Assembly: GCF_016219575.1 (NCBI RefSeq)
Contig: NZ_JACRMG010000016.1
Span: forward strand, 124,001-188,000
Length of the DNA: 64,000 nucleotides
Source: Bradyrhizobium sp.
GTDB taxonomy: Bacteria; Pseudomonadota; Alphaproteobacteria; Rhizobiales; Xanthobacteraceae
Reading direction: 5' to 3'
The first letter of the stretch is position 1. Every line of letters starts with the position of its first letter. The position numbers and the translations under genes were made by a program. Under the pieces are notes generated by a model. The model did not search any database, was not told the DNA's origin, and saw only the letters and a program-made list of their open reading frames with translations. Below, piece after piece: positions 18,900-27,569 of this stretch.

Positions 18900-19093
18900 G
18901 CGCGTTTCTCCCGTTCCTGCGCGGCGGACGAAGCCCGCGCGGTTGCCGTTTTGCCGGCCAGTTTACAGGCTGCGGCGGGCGAGACAATCGGGCGCACCGG
19001 CCGGTCTCTTAATATGGATCAAGAAAAGCCCTGCGCTTCGTGCCCTCGACATGATGGAAGAGGCCCAACCGGGACGGCTGTCCCAGGAACGGC

Positions 19094-20434
19094 TCAAGGG
19101 CAGAGATAGCCCGCACCACTCGGATTCTTGAAGCAACCGACCGATTCCGGCAGCAGATGCCTCGGCAGCCACAGCACGATTTCGGGCAAGAAGATACAGA
19201 AGGCGATCGCCGCGAAAAACACCACGTAGATCGGCAGCGATGCGAACATCGCCCTGCCAAAGCGTACGCCGACGAATTTCGACGCCATCAGCAGCGCCAG
19301 CCCGTAGGGCGGCGTGATCAGCCCGAACGCCAGCGTCACGATGATGACCACACCCATATGCACCGGATTGATGTCGGCATTCTGCGTCAGGTCCGTGATG
19401 ATCGGCATGAAGATGATGATCGCGGGAATGGCATCGATGAAGTCGCCGACGATCACGAACAGCACTACCAGCAAGAGCATGATCATGAAGGGATCGCCGC
19501 CCGCCGCCGTCGCTATCCAGCCCGACACTACGGCCGGTCCGCGCAGATAGGCCAGCATCCAGCCGAACACCGACGCCGCACCGATGGTGATCAGCGGGAT
19601 GGAGTACAGCAGTCCCGTCATCGCCATGTCACGCGGCAAATGAATCACATGCCTGGGGTTGAGCAGCGGGATCGCTACGAACACGATATAGGCGACCGCG
19701 ATGATGCCGGCCTCGGTCGGCGTGAACTGCCCGGTGAGGATGCCCCCCATGATGATGAGCGGGATCATCAGCGGCACCGCTGCCTGCTTGGTGGCCGTGG
19801 TGAACTGGCCGAACGTCGCACGCGGACGCATGATACCGACCGGTCCGAAGAAATGGCTGTAGATCATCAGGCCGATGCCGACGAGAACGCCGGGCACGAC
19901 GCCGCCGAGGAACAGCCCGCCGATCGAGACATTGCCGGTGGCGCCGTACACGACGGCCATGATGCTGGGCGGAATCAAATTCGCCATGGTCGAGGCGGAA
20001 GCGATCAGCGCGGCGGTGAAGGCGAGGTCGTAGCCTTCCCGCTTCATTTCCGGCGCCAGCGTTCGCGACAGTACGGCGACGTCGGCGGCGGACGAGCCCG
20101 AGATGCCGGCGAAGAACATGCTGAAGATCGTCACCACCTGCGCCAGGCCGCCGCGCAGGTGGCCGACCATGGTTTGCGACAGCGCGATCATGCGCCCGGT
20201 GACGTTGGACGACGTCATGAGGTCGCCGACCAGCAGGAAGAACGGCACCGCCAGCAGCGCTTCGGTATCCATGCCGTTGAAGAGCTGCGCCATCATTGAG
20301 GCGAGGCTGACAGGCGTGAACGCAGTCACCACCAGCACAGCGGCGATCAGCGCGAACGCCACGGGCACGCCCATATAGCCGAGGAACAGGAACAGGAACC
20401 CCATCGTGAAGATGAGCACGCCATTGGTGGTCAC
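19094..20434 (-). CDS. TRAP transporter large permease (DctM type)
   Basis: A 446-residue multispanning permease, the sodium-coupled transport subunit of a TRAP system. Family features include VPVAFALIAAVLVVTAFTP, LLAVPFFLLVGDLMTSSNVT, FFAGISGSSAADVAVLSRTL and the C-terminal FGLITPPYGLALLMASKFVG. The start is a GTG at 20434 that overlaps the DctQ stop (GTGA), indicating coupled translation. The C-terminal tail after the last helix (ESVGCFKNPSGAGYLCP) is slightly longer than usual. Confidence 0.94.
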   Translation of the reverse strand: MTTNGVLIFTMGFLFLFLGYMGVPVAFALIAAVLVVTAFTPVSLASMMAQLFNGMDTEALLAVPFFLLVGDLMTSSNVTGRMIALSQTMVGHLRGGLAQVVTIFSMFFAGISGSSAADVAVLSRTLAPEMKREGYDLAFTAALIASASTMANLIPPSIMAVVYGATGNVSIGGLFLGGVVPGVLVGIGLMIYSHFFGPVGIMRPRATFGQFTTATKQAAVPLMIPLIIMGGILTGQFTPTEAGIIAVAYIVFVAIPLLNPRHVIHLPRDMAMTGLLYSIPLITIGAASVFGWMLAYLRGPAVVSGWIATAAGGDPFMIMLLLVVLFVIVGDFIDAIPAIIIFMPIITDLTQNADINPVHMGVVIIVTLAFGLITPPYGLALLMASKFVGVRFGRAMFASLPIYVVFFAAIAFCIFLPEIVLWLPRHLLPESVGCFKNPSGAGYLCP

Positions 20435-20979
20435 AGCGATTTCCTCTTCTCGTCCGCATGCGCCGTGCTGCCGAAGCCGTTGTTCCAGCCGTTGACCATT
20501 TGCTCGATGGTGAAGACCAGCACCAGGACGCCGCACAGCGGGATCGCCGCATAGAGGCTCGACAGCGGCGTCAACGACGGCATGCGCAGGCTCTTGAACC
20601 CGTCGAGGAAATTCAGGTAGCCGAAATAGATCATGCAGACGGCAACGCCGGCGACGACCACGCGGTTGAAGATCTCGAAGAACAGCCGCTTGTTGCCGGT
20701 CAGCGATTCCGCGAGCACGGCGAGATAGAGATGATCGTTGCGCCGTGTCGCCGCGGCGACGCCGATGAAGATGCCGTAGATGAAGAAGGTCATCGTCGCC
20801 TCCTGCAGCCAGAGCCAGGGGCGGCCGATGGTGCGGGTGACGATGTCGCACATCACGAGCACGGAAAATCCGGTGATGGCCACGCCACACAGGATCATCA
20901 GGAGCTGCTCGAGCCAGTCCAGCGATCGCCACTTCAGGTGCCGCTGGTCGTCGAGGACGAGGCTGTCGAATCCGCTCAT
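20431..20979 (-). CDS. TRAP transporter small permease (DctQ type)
   Basis: A 182-residue membrane protein with four helices, typical for DctQ. The conserved region is VMCDIVTRTIGRPWLWLQEAT followed by RRNDHLYLAVLAE. Start at ATG 20979; the frame extends upstream through a proline-rich stretch that is not family-like. It ends overlapping the large permease start. Its partner receptor gene begins the operon. Confidence 0.92.
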   Translation of the reverse strand: MSGFDSLVLDDQRHLKWRSLDWLEQLLMILCGVAITGFSVLVMCDIVTRTIGRPWLWLQEATMTFFIYGIFIGVAAATRRNDHLYLAVLAESLTGNKRLFFEIFNRVVVAGVAVCMIYFGYLNFLDGFKSLRMPSLTPLSSLYAAIPLCGVLVLVFTIEQMVNGWNNGFGSTAHADEKRKSL

Positions 20980-21053
20980 GATCGATCTGGTGTCCGAACC
21001 GGAAAAAGGCGGCGGGGAGCGCTCCGGCTCCCCGCCTCGCGAACGCAATGGAC

Positions 21054-22061
21054 CTACTTGACGTTACGCACCATGCCGAGGACCTTCACGGCGTGCGGTC
21101 CGAGGTCGGACGCCAGCTTGTCCTGGATCGGCTTGCTGATCTCGGCGAACCCGCTCTTGTCGACCTTCTTGACGACCTTGACGCCGATCTTCTCGAGCTT
21201 GGCCAGCGCTTCATGCTCGAGCTTGAAGGCGGCCGTCGGCTCGTTCCTGCTGACTTCGTCAGCCGCCGCCTGCACCCATTTCTTCTGCTCGTCGGTGAGG
21301 CTGCTCCAGACCTTGTCGCTGACGAACAGCGCGGCGTTGTTGGCCTCGTGCTCGCTGAGCGAGAGCACCGGCGCGGGCTCGTAGTGCTTGTTGACGAGGT
21401 AGTTGTTGATGCCGTTTTCGGCCATGTCGACCACGCCGGTCTGCAGCGAGGTATAGACCTCACCGAACGGCATGTGCACCACCTGGGCGCCGTAAGCCGG
21501 GAACAGCGTGTCTTCGGTCACGGTCGCCTGCACCCGCATCTTCATGCCCTTGAGGTCGGCCACCTTCTCGACCGGCTTCTTGCCGTAGATGTGCCGCAGG
21601 CCCTGCGATCCCAGGCCCAGCATGTGGGCGCCCTTCATCTTGGCCGCGTAGAGCTCCTTCATCGCCGCGATCACGGCGGGATCGCCCAGCACCTTGATGG
21701 CGTGGGCCTCGTCGCGGAAAATGAAATGGATCGAAAAGACGCCGGACTCCGGCTGTGCCGTCGAGGCGTTCGCGGTCGACAGCATCACGAAATCGATGTC
21801 GCCGGTCTGCACCTTCTGCAGGGTCTGTGCCTCGGTGCCGAGCTGGGCGCCGGGATATTGATTGATCGAGAGCGTGCCCTTGCTCAGCTCGCCCAGCTTC
21901 TTGTTGAACATGTCGGCGCCGATGCCGTAGCCGCTGTTCCTGGGCTGGTCATAGGCAAACGAGAATTCGCGCTTCTGCGCATGCGCCGCGGACGAGATGA
22001 TCGCCAGCGCCGCGCCGAGCAGAATGCCGCGCGCGAGCGGCAGATACCGTGAAACGGACAT
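21054..22061 (-). CDS. TRAP transporter solute receptor (DctP type)
   Basis: Periplasmic receptor of 335 residues. The signal peptide (SRYLPLARGILLGAALAIISSAAHA) is followed by the DctP fold: GTLSINQYPGAQLGTEAQTL, LKGMKMRVQATVTEDTLFPA with the conserved Arg that usually pairs with a ligand carboxylate, and MPFGEVYTSLQTGVVDMAEN. A GGGGAGGAAGCA site precedes the ATG. First gene of a P-Q-M operon that faces the GntR regulator across a 145-base intergenic region. Confidence 0.94.
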   Translation of the reverse strand: MSVSRYLPLARGILLGAALAIISSAAHAQKREFSFAYDQPRNSGYGIGADMFNKKLGELSKGTLSINQYPGAQLGTEAQTLQKVQTGDIDFVMLSTANASTAQPESGVFSIHFIFRDEAHAIKVLGDPAVIAAMKELYAAKMKGAHMLGLGSQGLRHIYGKKPVEKVADLKGMKMRVQATVTEDTLFPAYGAQVVHMPFGEVYTSLQTGVVDMAENGINNYLVNKHYEPAPVLSLSEHEANNAALFVSDKVWSSLTDEQKKWVQAAADEVSRNEPTAAFKLEHEALAKLEKIGVKVVKKVDKSGFAEISKPIQDKLASDLGPHAVKVLGMVRNVK

Positions 22062-22170
22062 TGCTTCCTCCCCTGCTGTCGCCGCTTTTGCCGGCTGATC
22101 GTTCGCCGGACGTCGGTTCCGGCAGGTCATTATCAACCCGCCGATTTCTGCAAACAAGATAGTTTTTAAT

Positions 22171-22182
22171 ATTGTATACTAT
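22171..22182. promoter_or_regulatory. candidate GntR/FadR-type operator
   Basis: ATTGTATACTAT lies in the divergent TRAP / GntR intergenic region, centred on the GTATAC palindrome at 22174-22179. FCD-type GntR regulators commonly bind TTGTATACAA-like sites, so this is a plausible autoregulatory and TRAP-controlling operator. A wider inverted repeat ATAGT...ACTAT (22160-22182) overlaps it. Confidence 0.6.
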
Positions 22183-22206
22183 TTGGGAAGGTGGCAGATT
22201 TCGCCA

Positions 22207-22959
22207 ATGGCGACCGCTAGAACTTCCAGGAAACCGCCGTCCCGCAGGAACACGGCTGAACTCACCGGCAGGTCATCGAGGGCGATCGAGCCCCAGGCGC
22301 GCGAGCCGTCGATCGTCGACCTGATCGTCAGAAAGCTGCAGGAGGAAATCGTGCTCGGGCGGCGGCATCCGCGCGAGCGCCTGGTCGAGCAGGATCTGTG
22401 CGTGGCGTTCGATACCCATCGCGGCGACGTCCGGCTCGCACTGTTCGAGCTGGAAAAGATGGGGATCGTCGAGCGGATCCCGAACCGCGGCGCTATCGTG
22501 CGCGATCTCAAGCCGCGCGATGTTCGCGATATCTACGCCGTGCGCGAGGAGCTCGAGGTGATGGCGGTGAATATCCTGCCGTTTCCGGTGCCGGATGCCG
22601 ACATCGCAAGGCTGGAGGCGATCCAGCACGCGCATGGCAAGGCCGTCGATGCCGGCGACCTGCTGGCCGTGTTTCACAATAACGTGCAGTTCCACCGCGC
22701 CCTGTTCGGCCTGTGCGGCAACACCTGCCTGATCGAAACCATCGAGCATCTGGCGCAGAAGGCCTCCGGCATCCGCTCCTATGCGCATGCCATGCCGGAG
22801 GCGCTCAACGATGCAAGGCGGGATCACGTCGCCATGATCAAGGCGCTGCACAGCTCGCGCCGCGACCATCTGGTCGACCTGACGCGACGTCACCTCAAGC
22901 CGGCGGTGCTCGCCTATGTCAACGCCTACCGGCTGCGTTTTGGCGAGGCCGACGCCTGA
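22207..22959 (+). CDS. GntR-family transcriptional regulator (FCD type)
   Basis: A 250-residue regulator. The winged-helix domain spans about residues 35-105 ([21 protein letters not shown], then [20 protein letters not shown]); the all-helical FCD effector domain follows with the metal-site-like HxxxH pattern around VQFHRAL and the C-terminal [11 protein letters not shown]. Divergent from the TRAP operon, so it most likely controls uptake, and perhaps the SsuD-like enzyme. The ATG at 22207 is preferred to an in-frame TTG at 22183. Confidence 0.9.
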   Translation: MATARTSRKPPSRRNTAELTGRSSRAIEPQAREPSIVDLIVRKLQEEIVLGRRHPRERLVEQDLCVAFDTHRGDVRLALFELEKMGIVERIPNRGAIVRDLKPRDVRDIYAVREELEVMAVNILPFPVPDADIARLEAIQHAHGKAVDAGDLLAVFHNNVQFHRALFGLCGNTCLIETIEHLAQKASGIRSYAHAMPEALNDARRDHVAMIKALHSSRRDHLVDLTRRHLKPAVLAYVNAYRLRFGEADA

Positions 22960-23024
22960 ACCCGGGCGCTCCGCCGGTCGACAGTTCGCCCGCGGGCGCG
23001 GGCGCCGACAGGTCCGGCGGCAGG

Positions 23025-23052
23025 TTGCCCCTGCCCGGCCAATCGGCTAAAT
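23025..23052 (+). promoter_or_regulatory. possible tRNA promoter
   Basis: TTGCCC at 23025-23030 and CTAAAT at 23047-23052 are 16 bases apart and lie just upstream of tRNA-Arg, matching a vegetative alphaproteobacterial promoter layout. Confidence 0.4.
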
Positions 23053-23065
23053 GGGAGCGCTCAAA

Positions 23066-23142
23066 GCACCCGTAGCTCAGCTGGATAGAGCGTTGCCCTC
23101 CGAAGGCAAAGGTCACACGTTCGAATCGTGTCGGGTGCGCCA
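23066..23142 (+). tRNA. tRNA-Arg (anticodon CCG)
   Basis: A 77-base cloverleaf can be folded by hand: acceptor GCACCCG/CGGGTGC, D stem GCTC/GAGC, anticodon stem TTGCC/GGCAA with loop CTCCGAA (anticodon CCG), T stem ACACG/CGTGT with loop TTCGAAT, discriminator G and encoded CCA. Its 3' 50 bases are duplicated at 53421, showing that this gene is the island's integration target. The tRNA itself stays intact. Confidence 0.97.
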
Positions 23143-23143
23143 G
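23093..23143 (+). repeat. attL core repeat (tRNA 3' end)
   Basis: The 51 bases from TTGCCCTCCGAAGG to GGTGCGCCAG are identical to 53421-53471. The flanking bases differ (G versus C before, T versus C after), which defines the repeat exactly. Confidence 0.95.
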
Positions 23144-23187
23144 TATTTCAAGCAATTTTTCTAACTTATGGCTTTTTATGGATAGCG

Positions 23188-23209
23188 CCGGGTAAGCACC
23201 GGGTAAGCA
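23188..23209 (+). repeat. tandem 11-bp repeat, likely integrase arm sites (left)
   Basis: CCGGGTAAGCA occurs twice without a gap, 45 bases inside attL. The same GGTAAGCA core in two tandem 11-bp units occurs near the right end at 53273-53294. Arm-type binding of the integrase is an inference from position and matching spacing. Confidence 0.65.
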
Positions 23210-23351
23210 GGCTAGCGCCTTTCTCGAATCCTGAATAAGCGCTCCAAGTCGGGATCATCAGCCGCCCGCGACGCGGTCGGACGAACATTCCCAAGGTATT
23301 TTCTCGGCGCCGCGAGCGTGCTGTACTGAGACTTGAACTCGCCTTGGAAAA

Positions 23352-23561
23352 TTGATCGACGTAACTCAGTTGCCGCAGTTGATGGGATTCGCAGTTGTTT
23401 GCGTCGTGGCGGTTCTCCTGACAACCCCGCTCGCTTACATGTCATGGCGATTGATCGAATTACCACCGATGCGATTTTCAAAATCGATACGGAGTTCAAA
23501 GCTGGTCAGCAGTTGCGGCGAGAGCCAGCAATCGGCCAAGACATTGACCTCAATGCGATAA
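23352..23561 (+). pseudogene. C-terminal fragment of an acyltransferase-3 (OafA-like) protein
   Basis: About 69 codons encode a hydrophobic helix and the tail GFAVVCVVAVLLTTPLAYMS followed by WRLIELPPMRFSK, which is the usual ending of OafA/ExoZ-type membrane acyltransferases that acetylate surface glycans. A stop closes the frame just upstream and the other nine or so helices are absent. It is debris of a gene truncated near the island's left end. Confidence 0.75.
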
Positions 23562-23652
23562 ACGAAGGACTCGCGGTGGACGCAGCTATTGCCATTGCAC
23601 TTCATACTCTGGCGTCCGCACCGGTATCGGCCACGCACGCTTTGGCTCCGTG

Positions 23653-24516
23653 ATGCGACCTGTTGCGAAGACCATTCTGGCCCTGAAATGGCCGCTTCGC
23701 CTCGCCGGGATCGCTTTGGCGATTTTCCTCGCTTATTTCGCTGTCAATTTCTCTTCTCTCTATGCCCGGGTGAAACTCGACCGGTCCTACCCTGCCCTTA
23801 GCAGATATGCCTTCGAGCGAACCCCCGACGTCGCAATCGTAGGCAGTTCGATGTCATTTCGGATGTACGAAGGGTACTTCAGCACTCCACTGCGCAACAT
23901 ATCAATCGGCGGCGGTTCAGCGGCAACTGGGCTCGCCATTGTCGCCAGTTATCGGTCACTGCCCAAGCTCATCCTGGTAGAAACCAATATCCTCTCCAGG
24001 CGCATCGAGCAGAACCTGGTTGATGCATTCGGTGACAACCCCTCCGAGCCATACCAATGGTTCAAGCCTATAAGGGCCGTCATTTCGTGGGTCTATTACT
24101 ACGTCAAATACAGCTCCGAAGTCGAAAAGGTGACGCGTCTGCCTCTCTTGCCGCCGTCAACATACGACATACGGGACAACGTCAACGCGACTATCGCCGA
24201 ATTTGCCGGCAAGGATTGGGACGTGATAATGCGCCCTCAAATGCGCGAGCTATCGGATCTGGTTGGCGAGTTGGAGCGACGTGGCTGTCGTGTTGTGCTA
24301 TTCGAACTTCCTGTCGTTCCGGAGTTGAGGAACAACGCATATTTTCGCGTGGCTCATCGCCTCGCGCGTGATGCGTTCCCCGAGGAAGGCCGATGGCTGC
24401 AAATTTCCGACAAGGAACTTCGTTGGGTCGATTCCTCTCATTTCGATGAGCGATCAGCGATCCTAGTGGCACGCCAGTTCGACCATTTCCTGGCCGGCCA
24501 GTCATCCGCTCGCTAG
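23653..24516 (+). CDS. membrane-anchored SGNH-like hydrolase, putative
   Basis: A 287-residue protein with one N-terminal transmembrane segment (LRLAGIALAIFLAYFAVNF). The outer domain has an SGNH-type block I, DVAIVGSSMSFRMYEGYF, with the potential nucleophile Ser, and a block V-like DSSHFDERSAILVA near the end supplying Asp and His. Such proteins, related to DltD and AlgX types, transfer or remove acyl groups on cell-surface polymers. It directly follows the acyltransferase fragment, consistent with a former O-acetylation pair. The start could also be GTG at 23650. Confidence 0.65.
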   Translation: MRPVAKTILALKWPLRLAGIALAIFLAYFAVNFSSLYARVKLDRSYPALSRYAFERTPDVAIVGSSMSFRMYEGYFSTPLRNISIGGGSAATGLAIVASYRSLPKLILVETNILSRRIEQNLVDAFGDNPSEPYQWFKPIRAVISWVYYYVKYSSEVEKVTRLPLLPPSTYDIRDNVNATIAEFAGKDWDVIMRPQMRELSDLVGELERRGCRVVLFELPVVPELRNNAYFRVAHRLARDAFPEEGRWLQISDKELRWVDSSHFDERSAILVARQFDHFLAGQSSAR

Positions 24517-24602
24517 CGTCTGCACCGAGGCCAGAAAAACACTGGTCTAGCCCTCCGGCCCGATGCAAGATCGCGGTTGCCTGCACGACATGGGGTCTAC
24601 CT

Positions 24603-26189
24603 GTGACGAAGTCGCTGATCGTGCGCCGCGCGGAGTTGTCAAAGTTTGGAGGCCAGCTTAGCCAGCGGGCTGCCCAATACGTTCGGATGTCGACGATCCA
24701 TCAGCGCTACTCGATCGAAAACCAGGCGGCTGCGATTGCGGCTTATGCCGCGCGCTACAACCTCACGATTGTTCGAACATATCGGGACGACGGCATTAGC
24801 GGCCTTAGGATCGATAAGCGAGGCGGTCTGAAGCAGCTCATTGCTGATGTCTGCTCGGGCCACGCCGACTTCAGCCGGGTGCTGGTCTATGACGTAAGCC
24901 GCTGGGGACGCTTCCAGGATGTCGATGAGAGCGCTCACTACGAATTTCTCTGCCGTCAGGCCGGCATAAGTGTTGAATACTGCGCAGAGCAGTTCGACAA
25001 CGATGGCAGCCTGCTGTCGAGCATCGTCAAGAACCTCAAGCGCGTGATGGCGGCGGAGTTCAGCCGCGAACTTTCCGCCAAGGTTCATGCCGGGCAATGC
25101 CGGGTTGCAGGTCTGGGCTTCCGGGTAGGCGGCCCGCTCACTTATGCTCTTCGCCGCGAACTGGTCGATGAGAACCGGGTTTCAAAAGGCGCCCTCAGGC
25201 GTGGTCAGCAGAAGAACCTGAAGGCGGACCGTGTCGTCCTCAGGCTCGGTCCGCCCGAAGAAGCCGAGATGGTCCGAAGGATCTTCCGAGAATATGTTGA
25301 GGAGCGCCTTTCGGCAGAGGAAATCGCGCGCCGCCTCAACCGCGAAGGCGTTCCAAATCATCGGCGGCGTCCCTGGACTCGGCTGATCGTCACATACCTC
25401 CTGCGAAACGAGAACTACATCGGCAACACGGTCTACAATCGGAAGTCATTCAGACTTCGCTTGCAGAGGGTTTCGAATCCGCCCTCCGAGTGGGTCAGAA
25501 GCAAAGGCGTCATCCCGGCTATTGTGGATCGAGGCACTTTCCTTCGTGCCCAGCGACGATCGGTTCTTCGTTGGCAACATCTGACGGATGACGAACTACT
25601 CCAGCGCCTCAGGTCGCTGCTGGAAAAGCAAGGCCGGCTGAGCGAGGCGGTCATCAATGATACCCTGGGAGTCCCTTCCATCGGGGTATTCTGCAAGAGA
25701 TTCGGCAGTCTTCGGAACGCCTACCGCCTCATCGGCTACCAGCAAAAATGGAATGCAGACTGGATTGACCGGAAGGATGCGTTCAATTCAATCGTCAACA
25801 ACACCGCGGCCGATCTGATCGCGAGATTAGGGAAGGCGGGCACAGCTGCTCGCTACGAAGCCGGGACCGATACACTAATGGCAAACAATGTCGCAATGTC
25901 GCTTCGGATAACCCGGTCCTGGTTCAGCGAGGGCAGACGCCCAATCTGGACCATTTATCGCCGCAGCGTTATGCTCACCGGTTTCATTCTCGCGATAAGG
26001 CTGGATGAAGCAAACGAAGGTGTGCTGGATTATTTCCTGCTCCCTACCCGCGAAATGAAGAAGGATAAAATCCGCTTCATGGAAGCTGGACTGAGCCGAC
26101 TTGAGCCCTATCGTTGCGAAAATCTGGCGGCCGTGGCCAGGGCGGTCCTGCACCGGACCGGTCGCCGCCAGAAACGTCACGAGAGGTAA
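24603..26189 (+). CDS. large serine recombinase
   Basis: A 528-residue site-specific recombinase. The N-terminal resolvase domain includes the catalytic Ser in AAQYVRMSTIHQRYSIENQA (near residue 30), the DDGISG motif and VLVYDVSRWGRFQDVDE. A recombinase domain follows (RIFREYVEERLSAEEIARRL, LRNENYIGNTVYN). Start is GTG at 24603. Large serine recombinases integrate or excise mobile DNA; here it lies inside an island that has its own tyrosine integrase, so it may mark a second, nested element. No att pair for it was recognised. Confidence 0.92.
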   Translation: MTKSLIVRRAELSKFGGQLSQRAAQYVRMSTIHQRYSIENQAAAIAAYAARYNLTIVRTYRDDGISGLRIDKRGGLKQLIADVCSGHADFSRVLVYDVSRWGRFQDVDESAHYEFLCRQAGISVEYCAEQFDNDGSLLSSIVKNLKRVMAAEFSRELSAKVHAGQCRVAGLGFRVGGPLTYALRRELVDENRVSKGALRRGQQKNLKADRVVLRLGPPEEAEMVRRIFREYVEERLSAEEIARRLNREGVPNHRRRPWTRLIVTYLLRNENYIGNTVYNRKSFRLRLQRVSNPPSEWVRSKGVIPAIVDRGTFLRAQRRSVLRWQHLTDDELLQRLRSLLEKQGRLSEAVINDTLGVPSIGVFCKRFGSLRNAYRLIGYQQKWNADWIDRKDAFNSIVNNTAADLIARLGKAGTAARYEAGTDTLMANNVAMSLRITRSWFSEGRRPIWTIYRRSVMLTGFILAIRLDEANEGVLDYFLLPTREMKKDKIRFMEAGLSRLEPYRCENLAAVARAVLHRTGRRQKRHER

Positions 26190-26244
26190 TCTCGTCGGTA
26201 CTTTTTGGGGTCGACTGTGCTATTTTTTCAGGCTGGAGGCCCCA

Positions 26245-26427
26245 ATGACCGATCCGAGAGATATTATTTACGCCGCAATTCATTCTGCCTTTGTCAAATA
26301 CCCCCGCGAAGATGACCCCGCCTCGCACGATCACTGGATTCAGCCGGAAGAAAGCGCGCATCTGACCAAGGTGGTGCTGGCGGAGCTTGAAGCCAACGGG
26401 TTCCAGATCGTCAAAAAATCGAGCTAG
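26245..26427 (+). CDS. small hypothetical protein
   Basis: A 60-residue acidic soluble protein (MTDPRDIIYAAIHSAFVKYP, ending GFQIVKKSS). GGAGGC at 26235-26240 precedes the ATG at good spacing. The segment WIQPEESAHLTKVVLAELE is probably helical. No family recognised; the frame continues upstream without a stop, but the extension is not protein-like. Confidence 0.65.
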   Translation: MTDPRDIIYAAIHSAFVKYPREDDPASHDHWIQPEESAHLTKVVLAELEANGFQIVKKSS

Positions 26428-26597
26428 GCTGAAGTGTCGTACGCTTAATGCGCCGGGCAGTTGTCGCCACCACCGATGTCAGCGTCGATCGTGGCCCCGG
26501 GGCTCGGTCGCTGCCAGTTATTGCAAGGTGAGCGCCTCGATACCCAGGATGCGAACGCGGGATACACCCGGCGCCTCGGCCGCCGCGGCGCCAATGG

Positions 26598-26915
26598 TCA
26601 ATTCAGCTTGGATGCGCCAACCGGATTAGGCTGGGGCTGTTCCAGCATCTTGAGAGAGGCGTCGATCGCATTCCTCAGATGCACGGCGGCCGCAGCGCTG
26701 CATCGCAGCCGCCCGCACGAGACGAATCTGACATCCACCGTGTCGTCCTGGTGCGGGACCAGGACCCGCGCGCCCAGCTCCACCTGCACGATCCCGCTCA
26801 TGACTCCGTAGGCCGGCGCAATATCGAAATAGATAATTGGAATGTCGTTTCGGTTCTCGAAGGTGGGAGCCTGTCCCTTGCCGGTCGGATCGATGTCGGG
26901 GGGCGGATTGGCCAA
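26598..26915 (-). CDS. conserved small hypothetical protein
   Basis: A 105-residue soluble protein. The core IIYFDIAPAYGVMSGIVQVE and VRFVSCGRLRCSAAAAVHLR suggests a beta-strand-rich N-terminal half and a helical C-terminus. I recall similar small proteins in rhizobia, without known function. The start is a TTG at 26915, fixed by AGGAGCACCAC immediately upstream; no ATG fits. It probably forms a short transcript alone. Confidence 0.75.
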   Translation of the reverse strand: MANPPPDIDPTGKGQAPTFENRNDIPIIYFDIAPAYGVMSGIVQVELGARVLVPHQDDTVDVRFVSCGRLRCSAAAAVHLRNAIDASLKMLEQPQPNPVGASKLN

Positions 26916-27074
26916 AGTGGTGCTCCTCTGTGCATGTCAAAAAAACCTAGCCGGATTGGATTGGGTTAGAAAGGCTTCGTTTTCTGCCTTCGGGAGATGT
27001 GAAGCGGTTCATGCGTTTCCCCATACGGGCCAGGTTCGACGCCGACGCCAGGGACGGGCCTGCAAGCCTCGCGG

Positions 27075-27275
27075 TCAATGAGGTCGCGGCCAGGGCCAGG
27101 CGGCCGCCATCAGCGCGAGCACGAGGCCGGTCCAGCTCACCGGGCTGCCGCGTGCTGCACTGAGCGAACGCAGATAGAGGAAGGCGCCGATCAGCGTTCC
27201 GTAGTTGCGTCTGAAATCGCCGTTGCGCCTGGCGATCTCGACGAGATCGGAATGTCGCTGGCACTGCCCGGTCAT
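27075..27275 (-). CDS. small membrane protein, unknown
   Basis: A 66-residue protein: a soluble basic N-terminus (MTGQCQRHSDLVEIARRNGD) followed by one hydrophobic stretch (PVSWTGLVLALMAAAWPW). AGAAGGAGGGCACCG before the ATG at 27275 is a strong ribosome site. No family recognised. Confidence 0.6.
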   Translation of the reverse strand: MTGQCQRHSDLVEIARRNGDFRRNYGTLIGAFLYLRSLSAARGSPVSWTGLVLALMAAAWPWPRPH

Positions 27276-27321
27276 CGGTGCCCTCCTTCTGCTTTTACGA
27301 AGGCGCTCCTTTAAGCACTGA

Positions 27322-27348
27322 TTTGCCCGACGGGGCAAGTCCTTTTTC
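27322..27348 (+). terminator. hairpin with T-tract
   Basis: TTGCCC/GGGCAA stem with a 4-base loop (27323-27338), followed by CCTTTTT. It has terminator geometry on the plus strand, but no plus-strand gene ends nearby. The sequence resembles a TTTGCCCGACGGG element dispersed in Bradyrhizobium genomes. Confidence 0.4.
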
Positions 27349-27569
27349 CGCTTTTCGGAACATTTCCTGGGGCGGCAGCGGCGCCGCGGGCGGATTCCGA
27401 TATGAGATGTTATGACTTAAATCGGCCGGTGACCGACCAGATCAACTTCGGAAATAGCCATGAGCTACGGCCACGATCCCGTCTGGTCCTTCATAGCGTA
27501 TTGACTCAATTACGGTATTTTGCAATTCGTGACCACAACCCCCTGAAGAACGTGGGCGAGGTCATTTTG

